64,000 bases of DNA from Candidatus Hydrogenedentota bacterium (lineage in GTDB: Bacteria; Hydrogenedentota; Hydrogenedentia; Hydrogenedentales; JAEUWI01), in contig JACPGE010000071.1 of assembly GCA_016182605.1 (NCBI GenBank), positions 1 through 64,000 on the forward strand, read 5' to 3'. The notes beneath the pieces were generated by a model that saw only the letters and a list, made by a program, of their open reading frames with translations, did not search any database and was not told the origin of the DNA. Of the stretch, positions 27,824 to 36,719 are shown one piece after another. The number at the start of each line of letters is the position of its first letter. The first letter of the stretch is position 1. A program made the position numbers and the translations under genes.

Positions 27824-29253
27824 AACCCAAAGACCAACTCACCTTCGGCATCATCATCGGCAACCGCGGCTTCTTCCCCACGGCACTCTGCGAATCCGGA
27901 CGCGCCGCCATCCTCGCGGCCCTGGAAAAGGCCGGCCACCAGGCAGTACTCCTCTCCGTCGCCGATTCCACCCACGGCAGCGTGGAAAGCCTCGATGAAG
28001 CCCGGAAATGCGCGGACCTCTTCGACGCGCACCGCCACGACATCGACGGCATTATCGTCACCCTGCCCAACTTCGGCGACGAACGCGCCATCGCAAACGC
28101 CATCCGCTGGTCCGGACTGAAGGTGCCCGTGCTCGTCCAGGCCACCCCCGACGATCCAAAGTCAATGACCATCGCGAACCGGCGCGACAGCTTCTGCGGC
28201 AAAATGTCGGCCTGCAACAACCTCCGGCAATATGACATCCCCTTCACCCTCACCACCCTGCACACCGACTCCCTGGACAGCCCCACCTTCGAGCGCGACC
28301 TGAAAAACTTCGCCGCCACCTGCCGCGTCGTGAGCGCCCTCTGCAACCTCCGCATTGGCGCGCTCGGCGCACGGCCCGCGGCCTTCAACACCGTGCGCTA
28401 CAGTGAAAAACTCCTCGAAGAGTCCGGCATCTCCATCGAAACGCTCGACCTCTACGAATTCTTCGGCCGCCTCCAGAAGCTGGGCGATGCCGACCCCCCG
28501 GTCCTGGAGAAACTCGCCGAAATTAAGGATTACGCCAACACGCGCGCCGTCAAAGAGGAGTACCTCCTGCGCATGGCAAAGTTCGGCGTCACCGTCGACC
28601 AATGGATGAAGGAATGCGCTCTCGACGCCACCGCCATCCAATGCTGGACCGCCATGGAAGAGTTCTTCGGCGTCGTCCCCTGCACCTGCATGAGCATGAT
28701 GAGCAACAAACTTCTCGCAAGCGCCTGCGAAGTCGATATTATGGGCGCCGTCTCCATGGCCGCCCTGGCCGCCGCCAGCCACCGCCCGAGCGCACTCGTC
28801 GACTGGAACAACAACTACGGCGGCGACCCGGACAAGGGCGTCGTCTTCCATTGCAGCAACCTGCCGAAAGACGTCTTCAACACCGCCCCGGGCGAAAAAC
28901 CGGAAATGGACTATCAGGCAATTATCGCCGGTACCGTCGGCGCGGAAAACACCTACGGCACCGTCCAGGGCCGCATCAAGGCCGACCCCTTCACCTACCT
29001 CCGCGTAAGCACCGGCGATCAACTCGGCATGATCCGCGCCTACGTGGGCTCGGGCAACTTCACCACCGACCCCCTCGAAACCTTCGGTGGATTCGGCGTC
29101 TTCGAAGTAACCAATCTGCAAGGGCTCCTGCATTTCATCTGCAAGAACGGCTTCGAACACCATGTGGCCATCAACCTCAGTCACTCCGCCGCCGCCGTGG
29201 AAGAAGCCCTCTCAACCTATTTGAATTGGGACGTCTACCACCACAACGGCTAA
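27820..29253 (+). CDS. L-fucose/L-arabinose isomerase-family protein
   Basis: A 477-aa sugar isomerase beginning LTFGIIIGNRGFFPTALCESG, typical of the L-fucose/L-arabinose isomerase-like superfamily rather than canonical AraA, which is about 500 aa with a different N-terminus. Other landmarks are CTCMSMMSNKLLASACEVDIMGA and ALVDWNNNYGGDPDKGVVFHCSNLP. In this operon (lacI-araB-araD) it most likely isomerises L-arabinose to L-ribulose, using a divalent metal. The assignment rests on context. An alternative is isomerisation of another aldose feeding ribulokinase. Confidence 0.85.
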   Translation: MKPKDQLTFGIIIGNRGFFPTALCESGRAAILAALEKAGHQAVLLSVADSTHGSVESLDEARKCADLFDAHRHDIDGIIVTLPNFGDERAIANAIRWSGLKVPVLVQATPDDPKSMTIANRRDSFCGKMSACNNLRQYDIPFTLTTLHTDSLDSPTFERDLKNFAATCRVVSALCNLRIGALGARPAAFNTVRYSEKLLEESGISIETLDLYEFFGRLQKLGDADPPVLEKLAEIKDYANTRAVKEEYLLRMAKFGVTVDQWMKECALDATAIQCWTAMEEFFGVVPCTCMSMMSNKLLASACEVDIMGAVSMAALAAASHRPSALVDWNNNYGGDPDKGVVFHCSNLPKDVFNTAPGEKPEMDYQAIIAGTVGAENTYGTVQGRIKADPFTYLRVSTGDQLGMIRAYVGSGNFTTDPLETFGGFGVFEVTNLQGLLHFICKNGFEHHVAINLSHSAAAVEEALSTYLNWDVYHHNG

Positions 29254-29293
29254 TCCCGCCGCAGGCGCGCCCGCGGCATCTGGCCGGTGGATC

Positions 29294-30523
29294 TCAGGGA
29301 ACAAGCGTCAGCGCGTAGACCCGCTCCACCGGCCTCGCGGCTTCCCGTTGCCGCGCCACAGCTTCTTCATTCAGCGCGGCCAGTGCCGCAAGGGCCTCGG
29401 GCGCCTTCCCATACTCCCCATGGTTGAATCGCACTTCGCGCCACGCCGCAAAATCCAAATCCACCCGGTGCCGGGTAAGCTCCAGCACGCGGGCCGCCTG
29501 CTCGCCCATGGGTGTTTCGAATGCCGCCAGATTGATCCCCTGCGCCAAGACTTCTGCCGTCGCGTCCGTCACGTCCACACCGTCAATGCTGAGACGGTAC
29601 ACGCCCGGCTCGAGCCCCGTCACCGAAAGACGCTGCCGGTTAAGCTCCTCCAAGAACGCAGTATGCTTCATCGCCAGCGCATAGTCCTTGTTCATGGGAA
29701 AAGGCAACGCGTCGTCCGATTGACGCCACGTCAGCCCCGAAAGCCCCTCCACCCGCGCGTGCCGCGCCGTCACCACTTTGCCCGAAGCCGCGTCGATCTC
29801 CACATCGCTCACCACGCCCGTCGCCCCCCACGCCTTCAACAACGCCGCAGCCATCACGAGATGCCCGGACGGGCCGGGATGGATCGCGTCGGGAAGGATC
29901 TTCACCGCATTCGGCGGATCCGCCTGGATCACCGTTTCCACCAGGGCGCGCACCGGCGCATTGAAATCGGCATAATCAAATCCAAGCTCCTTTGCCAACA
30001 CGCCGGATCGCTCCGCTATCCGCGCCACAGCCGCGTTGTAGCCCTTAAACTCCGTGTCCGGATGCGCCCAGTCGTCGTAGGGCGAACTTCCCAGCAGCGT
30101 GATGCGGCATTCAGGCGCAGTCTCCTGCATCAGCGCGATCAGTTTCCGGTACCATTCCTCGTGGACCGCCAGCACCTTGTCGTCGAAACCGGTGTAACCG
30201 CCGTCGTTCATACCCAGCATCGACGTGATCACCGTCGGCGCGCAGGGCTTCACGTCGCGCGACAGGCGCTCCTCGATCATCCCCATCCAACCGCCCCACG
30301 CCGTGTCCCCGCCCACACCCCGCGGGAAAAACTGCACCTTGAGTTCCGGGTAGCGCGTCAGCACAAACGTCTCCACATAGGTCGTGTAGAGGCGCTGCTC
30401 GGTAATGCTGTCCCCATAGAACACCACCCGATCGCCTTCGCGCAGATAAAAGTCCTTCGCCTCTTCCGCACGCGCGGAAACCAGAACCAGCATACCCAAT
30501 ACGGATAGCAGCAGTGTTTTCAT
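29294..30523 (-). CDS. Exported SGNH/GDSL hydrolase
   Basis: A 409-aa exported hydrolase with signal peptide MKTLLLSVLGMLVLVSARA. Block I has VVFYGDSITEQ (about 32-42, catalytic Ser), block II GVGGDTAWGGW, block III TSMLGMNDGGY (catalytic Asn/Gly), and block V DAIHPGPSGHLVMAAAL with the Asp-x-x-His pair. SGNH enzymes of this type deacetylate or deacylate polysaccharides. Its ATG overlaps the stop of the upstream permease gene (ATGA), so it belongs to the transporter operon. The C-terminal 120 residues (VEGLSGLTWRQSDDALPF onward) form a separate region. Confidence 0.9.
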   Translation of the reverse strand: MKTLLLSVLGMLVLVSARAEEAKDFYLREGDRVVFYGDSITEQRLYTTYVETFVLTRYPELKVQFFPRGVGGDTAWGGWMGMIEERLSRDVKPCAPTVITSMLGMNDGGYTGFDDKVLAVHEEWYRKLIALMQETAPECRITLLGSSPYDDWAHPDTEFKGYNAAVARIAERSGVLAKELGFDYADFNAPVRALVETVIQADPPNAVKILPDAIHPGPSGHLVMAAALLKAWGATGVVSDVEIDAASGKVVTARHARVEGLSGLTWRQSDDALPFPMNKDYALAMKHTAFLEELNRQRLSVTGLEPGVYRLSIDGVDVTDATAEVLAQGINLAAFETPMGEQAARVLELTRHRVDLDFAAWREVRFNHGEYGKAPEALAALAALNEEAVARQREAARPVERVYALTLVP

Positions 30524-31377
30524 GACTTGATCGCTCCGGCGGCAATGCCCTGTATGAACTGGCGTTGAAAGAGCAGAAATGCAATCACCAGCGGCAGCGT
30601 GGCAAGCAGGCTCGCCGCCATCACCTGGCCATAGGGCGTGCGCATTTCGCCCTGCAAGAGATAGATCATAAGCGGCAGCGTGTACATCTCGTCCGTGCGC
30701 AGCACGATGAACGCCCACATCAGGTTGTTCCAGTTGCCGATCAGCACGAGGATGCCAAGCGCCGCGAGCGCAGGGCGCAACAGCGGCAGCGCAATGCGCC
30801 AGTAGAGGCCAAACTCGGAACAGCCATCGATGCGCGCCGCATCCAGCAAATCGGGATGAATGTGCTGCTGCACGGACTGACGCATCCAGAATATGCCGAA
30901 CGCATTGGCCGCACCGGGAACGATCATCGCCGTGTACGTGTTCACCAACTGCAGCTTCGTCAGGATCGTAAATACCGGGATGAGGGTGACCACCCCGGGA
31001 ATCATCATGGTGGCCAGCACAAACGCGAAAAGCCGCTCGCGGCCCGGCGCGTGCGGATAGACCGCAAAGGCATAACCCGCCAGCGAACTGAGAAACAGCG
31101 TTAGCGTGCAATGAAGCACCGCAATGAACACCGAGTTGAAGAAGGAGCGGAAGAACCGCGTCTGCTCAAAGACCTCGTTGAAGTTGCCCAGCTCAAGCGA
31201 TCGCAAATAGAACTGCGGCGGCGCCGCAAATATTGCCTCCTTCGACTTGAAGGCTGAGAGGATGAGCCAATAAAACGGAAACAATACCAGCAGCGCCAGC
31301 AGGCCCAGCATGCCGTACACCACAAACTGCCGCGCCCGCGAGGTGCCGTCCATATCCCGTTGCCGCGCATCTTCCAA
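30520..31377 (-). CDS. Carbohydrate ABC transporter permease (MalG type)
   Basis: A 285-aa inner-membrane permease with six predicted helices. The first is VVYGMLGLLALLVLFPFYWLI. The EAA cytoplasmic loop that contacts the ATPase is LLDAARIDGCSEFGLYWRIALPLLRP (about 185-210). It is the second permease of a sugar importer with the gene at 31380. No ATP-binding subunit is in the operon, as is common when a shared MsmX-like ATPase serves several importers. Confidence 0.93.
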   Translation of the reverse strand: MEDARQRDMDGTSRARQFVVYGMLGLLALLVLFPFYWLILSAFKSKEAIFAAPPQFYLRSLELGNFNEVFEQTRFFRSFFNSVFIAVLHCTLTLFLSSLAGYAFAVYPHAPGRERLFAFVLATMMIPGVVTLIPVFTILTKLQLVNTYTAMIVPGAANAFGIFWMRQSVQQHIHPDLLDAARIDGCSEFGLYWRIALPLLRPALAALGILVLIGNWNNLMWAFIVLRTDEMYTLPLMIYLLQGEMRTPYGQVMAASLLATLPLVIAFLLFQRQFIQGIAAGAIKS

Positions 31378-31379
31378 GG

Positions 31380-32261
31380 CTAGTTCCCCTCCGATCGTTG
31401 AAAGCGAAAGATGAACAGAGTGGCGATAAAGACGAAAAAGGCGACCGTATAGGCAATCGTCGACGCATAGCCAAAGCGGAAATCGACAAAGGACACGTTG
31501 AACAGATACAGGCCAATATTCAACGAGGACGCGCCCGGCCCCCCGGAGGTCATGACAAAAATCTCGTCAAACATGTATACCGTGCCAATGAGCGACATGA
31601 TCCCGCAGAACAGGAACACCGGGCGCATCAGCGGCAGGGTGATATAGCGAAGCCGCTGCAAGGGCCCCGCACCCTCCAGCAGCGCCGCCTCGTAATACTC
31701 CTTCGATATGCTTTGCAGCCCCGCAAGCATAAGCACCATGTTGTAGCCCGTCCAACGCCACACAAGCAGTATCGCCAACGCGGGCTTCGACCAATCCTCG
31801 TCGACCAACCACGGCACGGGCGCGATGCCAAACAGTCCCAGCACGTAATTGAAGATCCCCGATTCATAATCGTAGAGCAGCCCAAAGACCAGCGCCACCA
31901 CCACCATGGGCGTTATGACTGGAATGAAGACCGCAGCACGGAAAAACGCCCGCCCGCGAAGCCACCCCGTGTTCAACAGGCACGCCAGAATAAACGCGCC
32001 AATCAACATGGGCGGCACGTAGAGGAACCCCAGCACGAGCGTGTTCCACAAGGCCTCCCGCAACAACTCATCGCCAAAGAGATTCACAAAATTGTTCAGC
32101 CCCACCCAATGCGCCTCCGTGAGACCGTCCCAACGGGCGAAACTCAACACGAAGGAGAACACCAGCGGATACAATCCCAGCACCGCGAACAGAATGAAGA
32201 AGGGCGAAATAAACAGGTAAAAGTGCCGGTACGCCCAAAGACTGCGCCGTTTCGCGCCCAT
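31380..32261 (-). CDS. Carbohydrate ABC transporter permease (MalF type)
   Basis: A 293-aa permease starting MGAKRRSLWAYRHFYLFISPFF. It has six helices and the EAA loop YYEAALLEGAGPLQRLRYITLPLMRPVF. The start is fixed by overlap with the stop of the solute-binding protein gene (TGATG at 32263-32259). The MalG-type partner follows after two bases. Together they form the membrane channel of a CUT1-type oligosaccharide importer. Confidence 0.93.
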   Translation of the reverse strand: MGAKRRSLWAYRHFYLFISPFFILFAVLGLYPLVFSFVLSFARWDGLTEAHWVGLNNFVNLFGDELLREALWNTLVLGFLYVPPMLIGAFILACLLNTGWLRGRAFFRAAVFIPVITPMVVVALVFGLLYDYESGIFNYVLGLFGIAPVPWLVDEDWSKPALAILLVWRWTGYNMVLMLAGLQSISKEYYEAALLEGAGPLQRLRYITLPLMRPVFLFCGIMSLIGTVYMFDEIFVMTSGGPGASSLNIGLYLFNVSFVDFRFGYASTIAYTVAFFVFIATLFIFRFQRSEGN

Positions 32262-33604
32262 CAGGGCGCCGCCTGCGAAAGCGAGCCGGGCGCTATCTCC
32301 CGGTCGAGCCTGCGCGCCAGACGCGCCTCCAGATCCGCCAGAAATCCCGCGCCGTCCCCCATGCCCCGGCCCGCCCACTTGCCAAGAGACTGCCGCACGT
32401 AGAGCCGGGTCTCCAGCCAATCCTGCGTATGATGCATCACCGGAATCCGTTCCACGTTCTGCGTGAAAAACCTGCGGACAGCCTGCCCGCCGTAAAAAAC
32501 CAGGGGCTCATCAAAAAAGGAATCGCCGTAGACCGTGGTCATCGCGGGAAACAAATTGAAATTCTGATAATGCGCCAGTTGCGACGCAGGCCGGCAGATC
32601 ATAAACTCCAGAAAACTCCACGCCGCATCCTTCAATACGCACTGATCCGGAATCACCACCGCCGATCCGCCATAGCTGCTGGTCCGCACACCTCCTGGCG
32701 AAAATGCCGGCAGCGGAAAGACCCCCCAATTGCCCGAGGTGCCCGGAGCGTAATCCTGCAAGAAACCCCCGAACCACGCCGCCATCGGATACGTCGCCAC
32801 CGTATCCGTGCTGAAGCTGCCAAAGAAGGGCTGGCTCCAGAATTGAATATTCGCCGTGGTCCCGGCCTCGACAAAGCGCTTCAGCAGTTGGAGCACCTCC
32901 AGCGACTCGGATGAATTCACCGCAATGCGCCCCGCCTCATCGAATATCTGGCCGCCCCGCTGCCGCAGGAGCATCTCAAACATCACGTCCTGAAATCCGG
33001 TGGGATGAATGAACATGCGGGTCTTGCCGCCGGAAGCCTGAAGTAGCCGTTGGCCGGCCGCCAGGTAGTCCTCCCAAGTCTCGATCTTCCCGGGATCGAT
33101 GCCGTACCTCTCAAAGATATCCCGCTTGTAAAACACGCCACATGGGCCAATATCCCAGGGTATCGCATAGATCCGCCCCTCATGCATGCAGTCCTTCCAC
33201 ACGTGCTCCGGAAAGTCCTTCCAATAGCGCTGCGCTACCTCCGTCAGATCCGTCAGCCGGCCCGTCGCCGCGTACCGCGCCACTTCGGGAAACTGAAGCT
33301 GGGTCACATCCGGCGCGCCTACCCCTGCCGCAAGCGACAGCATGAAGCGCGCCTGAAGCTGCGCGCCACTCATGTGGATCGTCGCGTGGATATTGGGGTA
33401 CGTCGCGGAGAATTCCGGAAGTAGCGCCTTCAACCCGACCGCCGCAATGTTCCAACTGTCCACACGGAGTTCGCCCGCGATACCGGTGGAAGCCGCGGGA
33501 CCCGGCCCAAGATAGGGCGGGCCGGCAACGGCAAGGTACGGCGTCACGTTCGAGATCGCAAGGATCGCAAGGGCACGCCCGAACAAACGCCTCACGCCGC
33601 TCAT
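32261..33604 (-). CDS. Extracellular sugar-binding protein of ABC importer
   Basis: A 447-aa family 1 solute-binding protein. An uncleaved or cleavable signal segment (RRLFGRALAILAISNVTPYLAVAG) is followed by the ligand-binding fold: ELRVDSWNIAAVGLKALLPEFSATYPNI, APDVTQLQFPEVARYA, GRIYAIPWDIGPCGVFYKRDIF, and a C-terminal lobe with AAWSFLEFMICRP. No lipobox is visible, so it is probably soluble in the periplasm. The ATG overlaps the stop of the beta-helix gene upstream. The ligand is probably an oligosaccharide from the same locus, but this is inferred. Confidence 0.9.
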   Translation of the reverse strand: MSGVRRLFGRALAILAISNVTPYLAVAGPPYLGPGPAASTGIAGELRVDSWNIAAVGLKALLPEFSATYPNIHATIHMSGAQLQARFMLSLAAGVGAPDVTQLQFPEVARYAATGRLTDLTEVAQRYWKDFPEHVWKDCMHEGRIYAIPWDIGPCGVFYKRDIFERYGIDPGKIETWEDYLAAGQRLLQASGGKTRMFIHPTGFQDVMFEMLLRQRGGQIFDEAGRIAVNSSESLEVLQLLKRFVEAGTTANIQFWSQPFFGSFSTDTVATYPMAAWFGGFLQDYAPGTSGNWGVFPLPAFSPGGVRTSSYGGSAVVIPDQCVLKDAAWSFLEFMICRPASQLAHYQNFNLFPAMTTVYGDSFFDEPLVFYGGQAVRRFFTQNVERIPVMHHTQDWLETRLYVRQSLGKWAGRGMGDGAGFLADLEARLARRLDREIAPGSLSQAAP

Positions 33605-35355
33605 CGCGAGGGCCCATTCTCCGGGCAACGGCAGACATCCACCATGCCGTACTCGTGCGCCCCAATATCCGCACCGCCAAATGCCGGCACAATCGCGCCA
33701 TAAAAATCGCGTGGGCCCGGATTGACCCCAAACTGGGTCTGGAGATCCAGCGCCGCGCCAATCAGCGGCGAGTCTTCCATCAAGCGGTAGGCGTGTAGCT
33801 GCGCCAGACCATGCAGCGAAGCAATCGTGCCCCCCGCTCCGGGCGCGCACAACTTCGGATCCACCTCCAGGCCCGTCCCATCCTCCTGTCCCGACGCCGC
33901 CCGCCACGCCGCCAATCCCATATAATCCGTGCCGGACCACCGGAACCGGGCCGCGCCGGTGGAGTCATAATAGGCGTTCCCGCGAAAATCCCACGCGTCC
34001 CCCGGATGGGGTAAATCCACCAGCGCACGCCCGCTGTGGGAAACGATGAGGTTGTTGTAGAGACGCGTGTTGTAAATGTAGCTCGCGCCTATATCAAGAT
34101 CGGCAATGCCCGCCGCTTGCTGCGGTCCCACGAATACCGTGTTGTTGTGCACCAGCGTGCCGCGGATGCCCCCGTTGGAATTCGCCGACCAGAAATGGAT
34201 CCCCGCCATCCCCTCGTTCTGCGTAATGTTGTACCGCACCACATTGTTGGCATACGGATGCGCCTCCTCGAACTGGAAGAGCCCGAAGCCCGCCCCCACA
34301 TTGTCGTGCGAGTAGTTGTACTGCATCACACTGTTCGTGACGCCCCCATCCAAATCGAATCCGCCGCCGTCACACCCCGAACGGGACCGGTTGTGGTGCG
34401 CTTCGCAATGCTGAATCACCACGCCGTTGGCTTCCCACGCCCAAATCCCCACCGGCCCACCGCAGGCGTCGTTCAATGCCCCGTTCTCATACGCCTCGCA
34501 AAACTCAATCAGCGCGCCGTCCACAAAGGACAGTTGAATGCCGCTCCCGCTGTGCGAAGGCCAGTTGGGCTGCCCGGGGTTGCTGTACACGCGGCAGCCG
34601 CGTATCTGGATGTCCCGGTGCGCGTAGTGCGCCGTGGCCCCGCTGCGGAACACGCCCCAGGAGAATATGCCGTTGAGCCCGTTGTCATGCACCTGGCAAT
34701 CCTCGATGCGAATGCCTTCAAACCCGGGATCCGATGCGTGCCACGACTGCACGTGGACGCCGTTGCGGAAGAAACCGTGTATGTCGAGATCCTTCAACAC
34801 CACGTGGCGGAACTTTGCGCCGTTCGCATCGTCCGCCAGCAGATGCACCCCTTCATGGGCGCCCGCGTTCGTCCGGCCTGGGCCCGCGAGTTCCAGATTC
34901 CGGAATTCGAAGCCCCCCGTATTGTATACCGTGATCGCGCTCCCAGAGGGCGGCGCTATCTTCGCTCGGCCCGCGCCAAAACTCGTCACAACGATCGGAG
35001 ATTCGGCGAGGCCAACACTGGAAGCGCCAAAGCTCAGTCCCTGGGTAAATACCGCGCCGCCCTCCAACAGGATGCGGTCCCCGGGGCCGAAGGCGCCCGC
35101 GTTGACGTTCGCAAAACTCTGCCACGCCTCCTCGGGCGCCAGCCCGGTGTGGCTGTCGCCGCCGCCCGGCCGCACATAATAATCCGCCGGCGAGGCCGCC
35201 TTGGCACGCGAAGGGGCCGCCCCACGCTCCAAGGCCTGCACATGCGGCGCCAGCGCCACGGGCGGATTCCGGTGGGCGTGTTGCGTGGCGGCGTCAACGG
35301 CGAGTGTGATCAATATGGCAGCCATCGGCATAGTATATCGGCCGGCTAAGGTCAT
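33601..35355 (-). CDS. Exported right-handed parallel beta-helix protein
   Basis: A 584-aa protein with N-terminal signal MTLAGRYTMPMAAILITLAVDAA and a DYYVRPGGGDSHTGLAPEEAWQSF entry segment. It then has many NGV/NGI-type coils: FFRNGVHVQSW, GLNGIFSWGVF, NSVMQYNYSHDNVGAGFGLF, GIHFWSANSNGG. This is the fold of polysaccharide lyases and some pectinases and glycosidases. I cannot name the enzyme class from sequence. It is the first gene of a five-gene operon with the sugar importer and SGNH hydrolase, so it probably releases the sugar that is imported. It ends with a four-base overlap to the next gene. Confidence 0.87.
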   Translation of the reverse strand: MTLAGRYTMPMAAILITLAVDAATQHAHRNPPVALAPHVQALERGAAPSRAKAASPADYYVRPGGGDSHTGLAPEEAWQSFANVNAGAFGPGDRILLEGGAVFTQGLSFGASSVGLAESPIVVTSFGAGRAKIAPPSGSAITVYNTGGFEFRNLELAGPGRTNAGAHEGVHLLADDANGAKFRHVVLKDLDIHGFFRNGVHVQSWHASDPGFEGIRIEDCQVHDNGLNGIFSWGVFRSGATAHYAHRDIQIRGCRVYSNPGQPNWPSHSGSGIQLSFVDGALIEFCEAYENGALNDACGGPVGIWAWEANGVVIQHCEAHHNRSRSGCDGGGFDLDGGVTNSVMQYNYSHDNVGAGFGLFQFEEAHPYANNVVRYNITQNEGMAGIHFWSANSNGGIRGTLVHNNTVFVGPQQAAGIADLDIGASYIYNTRLYNNLIVSHSGRALVDLPHPGDAWDFRGNAYYDSTGAARFRWSGTDYMGLAAWRAASGQEDGTGLEVDPKLCAPGAGGTIASLHGLAQLHAYRLMEDSPLIGAALDLQTQFGVNPGPRDFYGAIVPAFGGADIGAHEYGMVDVCRCPENGPSR

Positions 35356-35386
35356 GAAAAGATCTTTCCAGGGTGCGTTTCAGAGA

Positions 35387-35434
35387 AAGGGGGCCCTTCC
35401 CCAGCCGTTAACCGGTTCAGGGAAGGACCCCCTT
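35387..35434 (-). terminator. Hairpin terminator after DUF1559 pseudopilin
   Basis: AAGGGGG-C-CCTTCCC (35387-35401) pairs with GGGAAGG-A-CCCCCTT (35420-35434), with one mismatch in fifteen. It lies 22 bp past the pseudopilin stop on the minus strand. The core GGGGGCCCTTCCC recurs at the terminator at 41731-41764. Confidence 0.7.
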
Positions 35435-35456
35435 GAAGAAAGCACGGGCCCGCCGC

Positions 35457-36530
35457 TTACTCGTAACCGCTCCAGAGCGGCGTGTACTGATAGACATACT
35501 CCCGAAGCTCCGCCACGGAGTCGCCATTGTCCGCCGGATTCTCTATCGGCGCCTGGGACTGGTACTTCACATACTCCACATGCCCATCCATATACAGGAC
35601 GTTGGACCCGCCCGGTATGTGGTTAAAAAAGGACACGCTGCTCCCCGAAAGTCCGGGGTTGTTCGAATTGTTCGCCGCCCACGCGTCATACATCACAAAG
35701 ATCGTGCTCTGCGCCTGTGCGGATCCCGCCGGATTGTTGATGTCCGTGATGAAGAAGCGTTCAATCCCCTCCCGGAGCCGGTAAAAGGATTCGGGCCAGG
35801 GAGCCCCGCCATCGTCCGTCGCCCAGTAGTATTCCCCAAGCGACAGCACAATGTCGCTGTCGATATCGCGCATGTTCACGTCGCCAAAGAATTGCCGCGC
35901 CCCATACCCCACACAGCCAATGTCGTCCAGGCCGCCCTCAGCCACGCTGCGCACTTCGCCCTCCGTCATGTACTGGTAACCCTTCGCGATCTGCACCAGA
36001 AGCACCTGACCCGTCGTGCTCGTCGCATACGGCATGTACACGTACGAGATCGGCATCGACAGCTTGATGTTCAGGCAAAGTGACGCATCCCCCGGATTCG
36101 CGGACGCGCCCACGTTCTCCGCCACGCGCTGAATCTCCGCGGCGTAATCGCTGTTCTGAATGAAGCCCCCAGGCGGATCGTCGCTCCACGTGTTCACCGT
36201 CGATCGGGAATCCGACGGGCAAATGGCAAGATTCGGATCGTTCCAGTAATCGGGGTAGATCCATTCCGACCCAATTCCCGACGGAAACTGGAAAAGATCG
36301 CCCGTAACCACCGGAAAGGTCGTCATCCCCGGAGGGTACTGCTCGCCCTTCGCTTCCCCAGAGTACATCTTGCAGATGAGTCCCCATTGTTTCAAATTGT
36401 TTTGACAGCTCGATCGCCGCGCTGCCTCCCGCGCGCGCGCAAGCGCCGGCAAAAGTATGGCCGCGAGAATCCCAATAATGGCAATCACGACCAGCAGTTC
36501 TATCAGCGTAAAGCCTTTCCTGCGTTTCAT
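35457..36530 (-). CDS. DUF1559 type II pseudopilin (prepilin-like) protein
   Basis: A 357-aa exported protein. It starts [15 protein letters not shown], a prepilin-peptidase site (cleavage after Gly6), then one transmembrane helix [21 protein letters not shown] and a DUF1559 globular domain. The C-terminal motif [21 protein letters not shown] is an H-X10-DG form, one residue longer than the usual H-X9-DG. AGAGGAGAG precedes the ATG. Family members are very numerous in Planctomycetes-like bacteria and are assembled by type II/IV pilus machinery, though their role is unclear. A strong hairpin follows the stop. A second member is at 45247. Confidence 0.93.
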   Translation of the reverse strand: MKRRKGFTLIELLVVIAIIGILAAILLPALARAREAARRSSCQNNLKQWGLICKMYSGEAKGEQYPPGMTTFPVVTGDLFQFPSGIGSEWIYPDYWNDPNLAICPSDSRSTVNTWSDDPPGGFIQNSDYAAEIQRVAENVGASANPGDASLCLNIKLSMPISYVYMPYATSTTGQVLLVQIAKGYQYMTEGEVRSVAEGGLDDIGCVGYGARQFFGDVNMRDIDSDIVLSLGEYYWATDDGGAPWPESFYRLREGIERFFITDINNPAGSAQAQSTIFVMYDAWAANNSNNPGLSGSSVSFFNHIPGGSNVLYMDGHVEYVKYQSQAPIENPADNGDSVAELREYVYQYTPLWSGYE

Positions 36531-36719
36531 GGAATGCTCTCCTCTTGATATTCAGTTCTAAGCCCAATTGACATCCTGGATCAAGTTATAAGTGCTGCTC
36601 CCGTCCACATCGTCTCCGCCTTCCAACGCCCGGTTTCGCCCGGCTCCTTTCCTCTCTACGCGAAACCCTGGGGCTGGCGCCCGCCAATGTGGACCCGGAT
36701 TAGTCCTGTTAACGAACAA

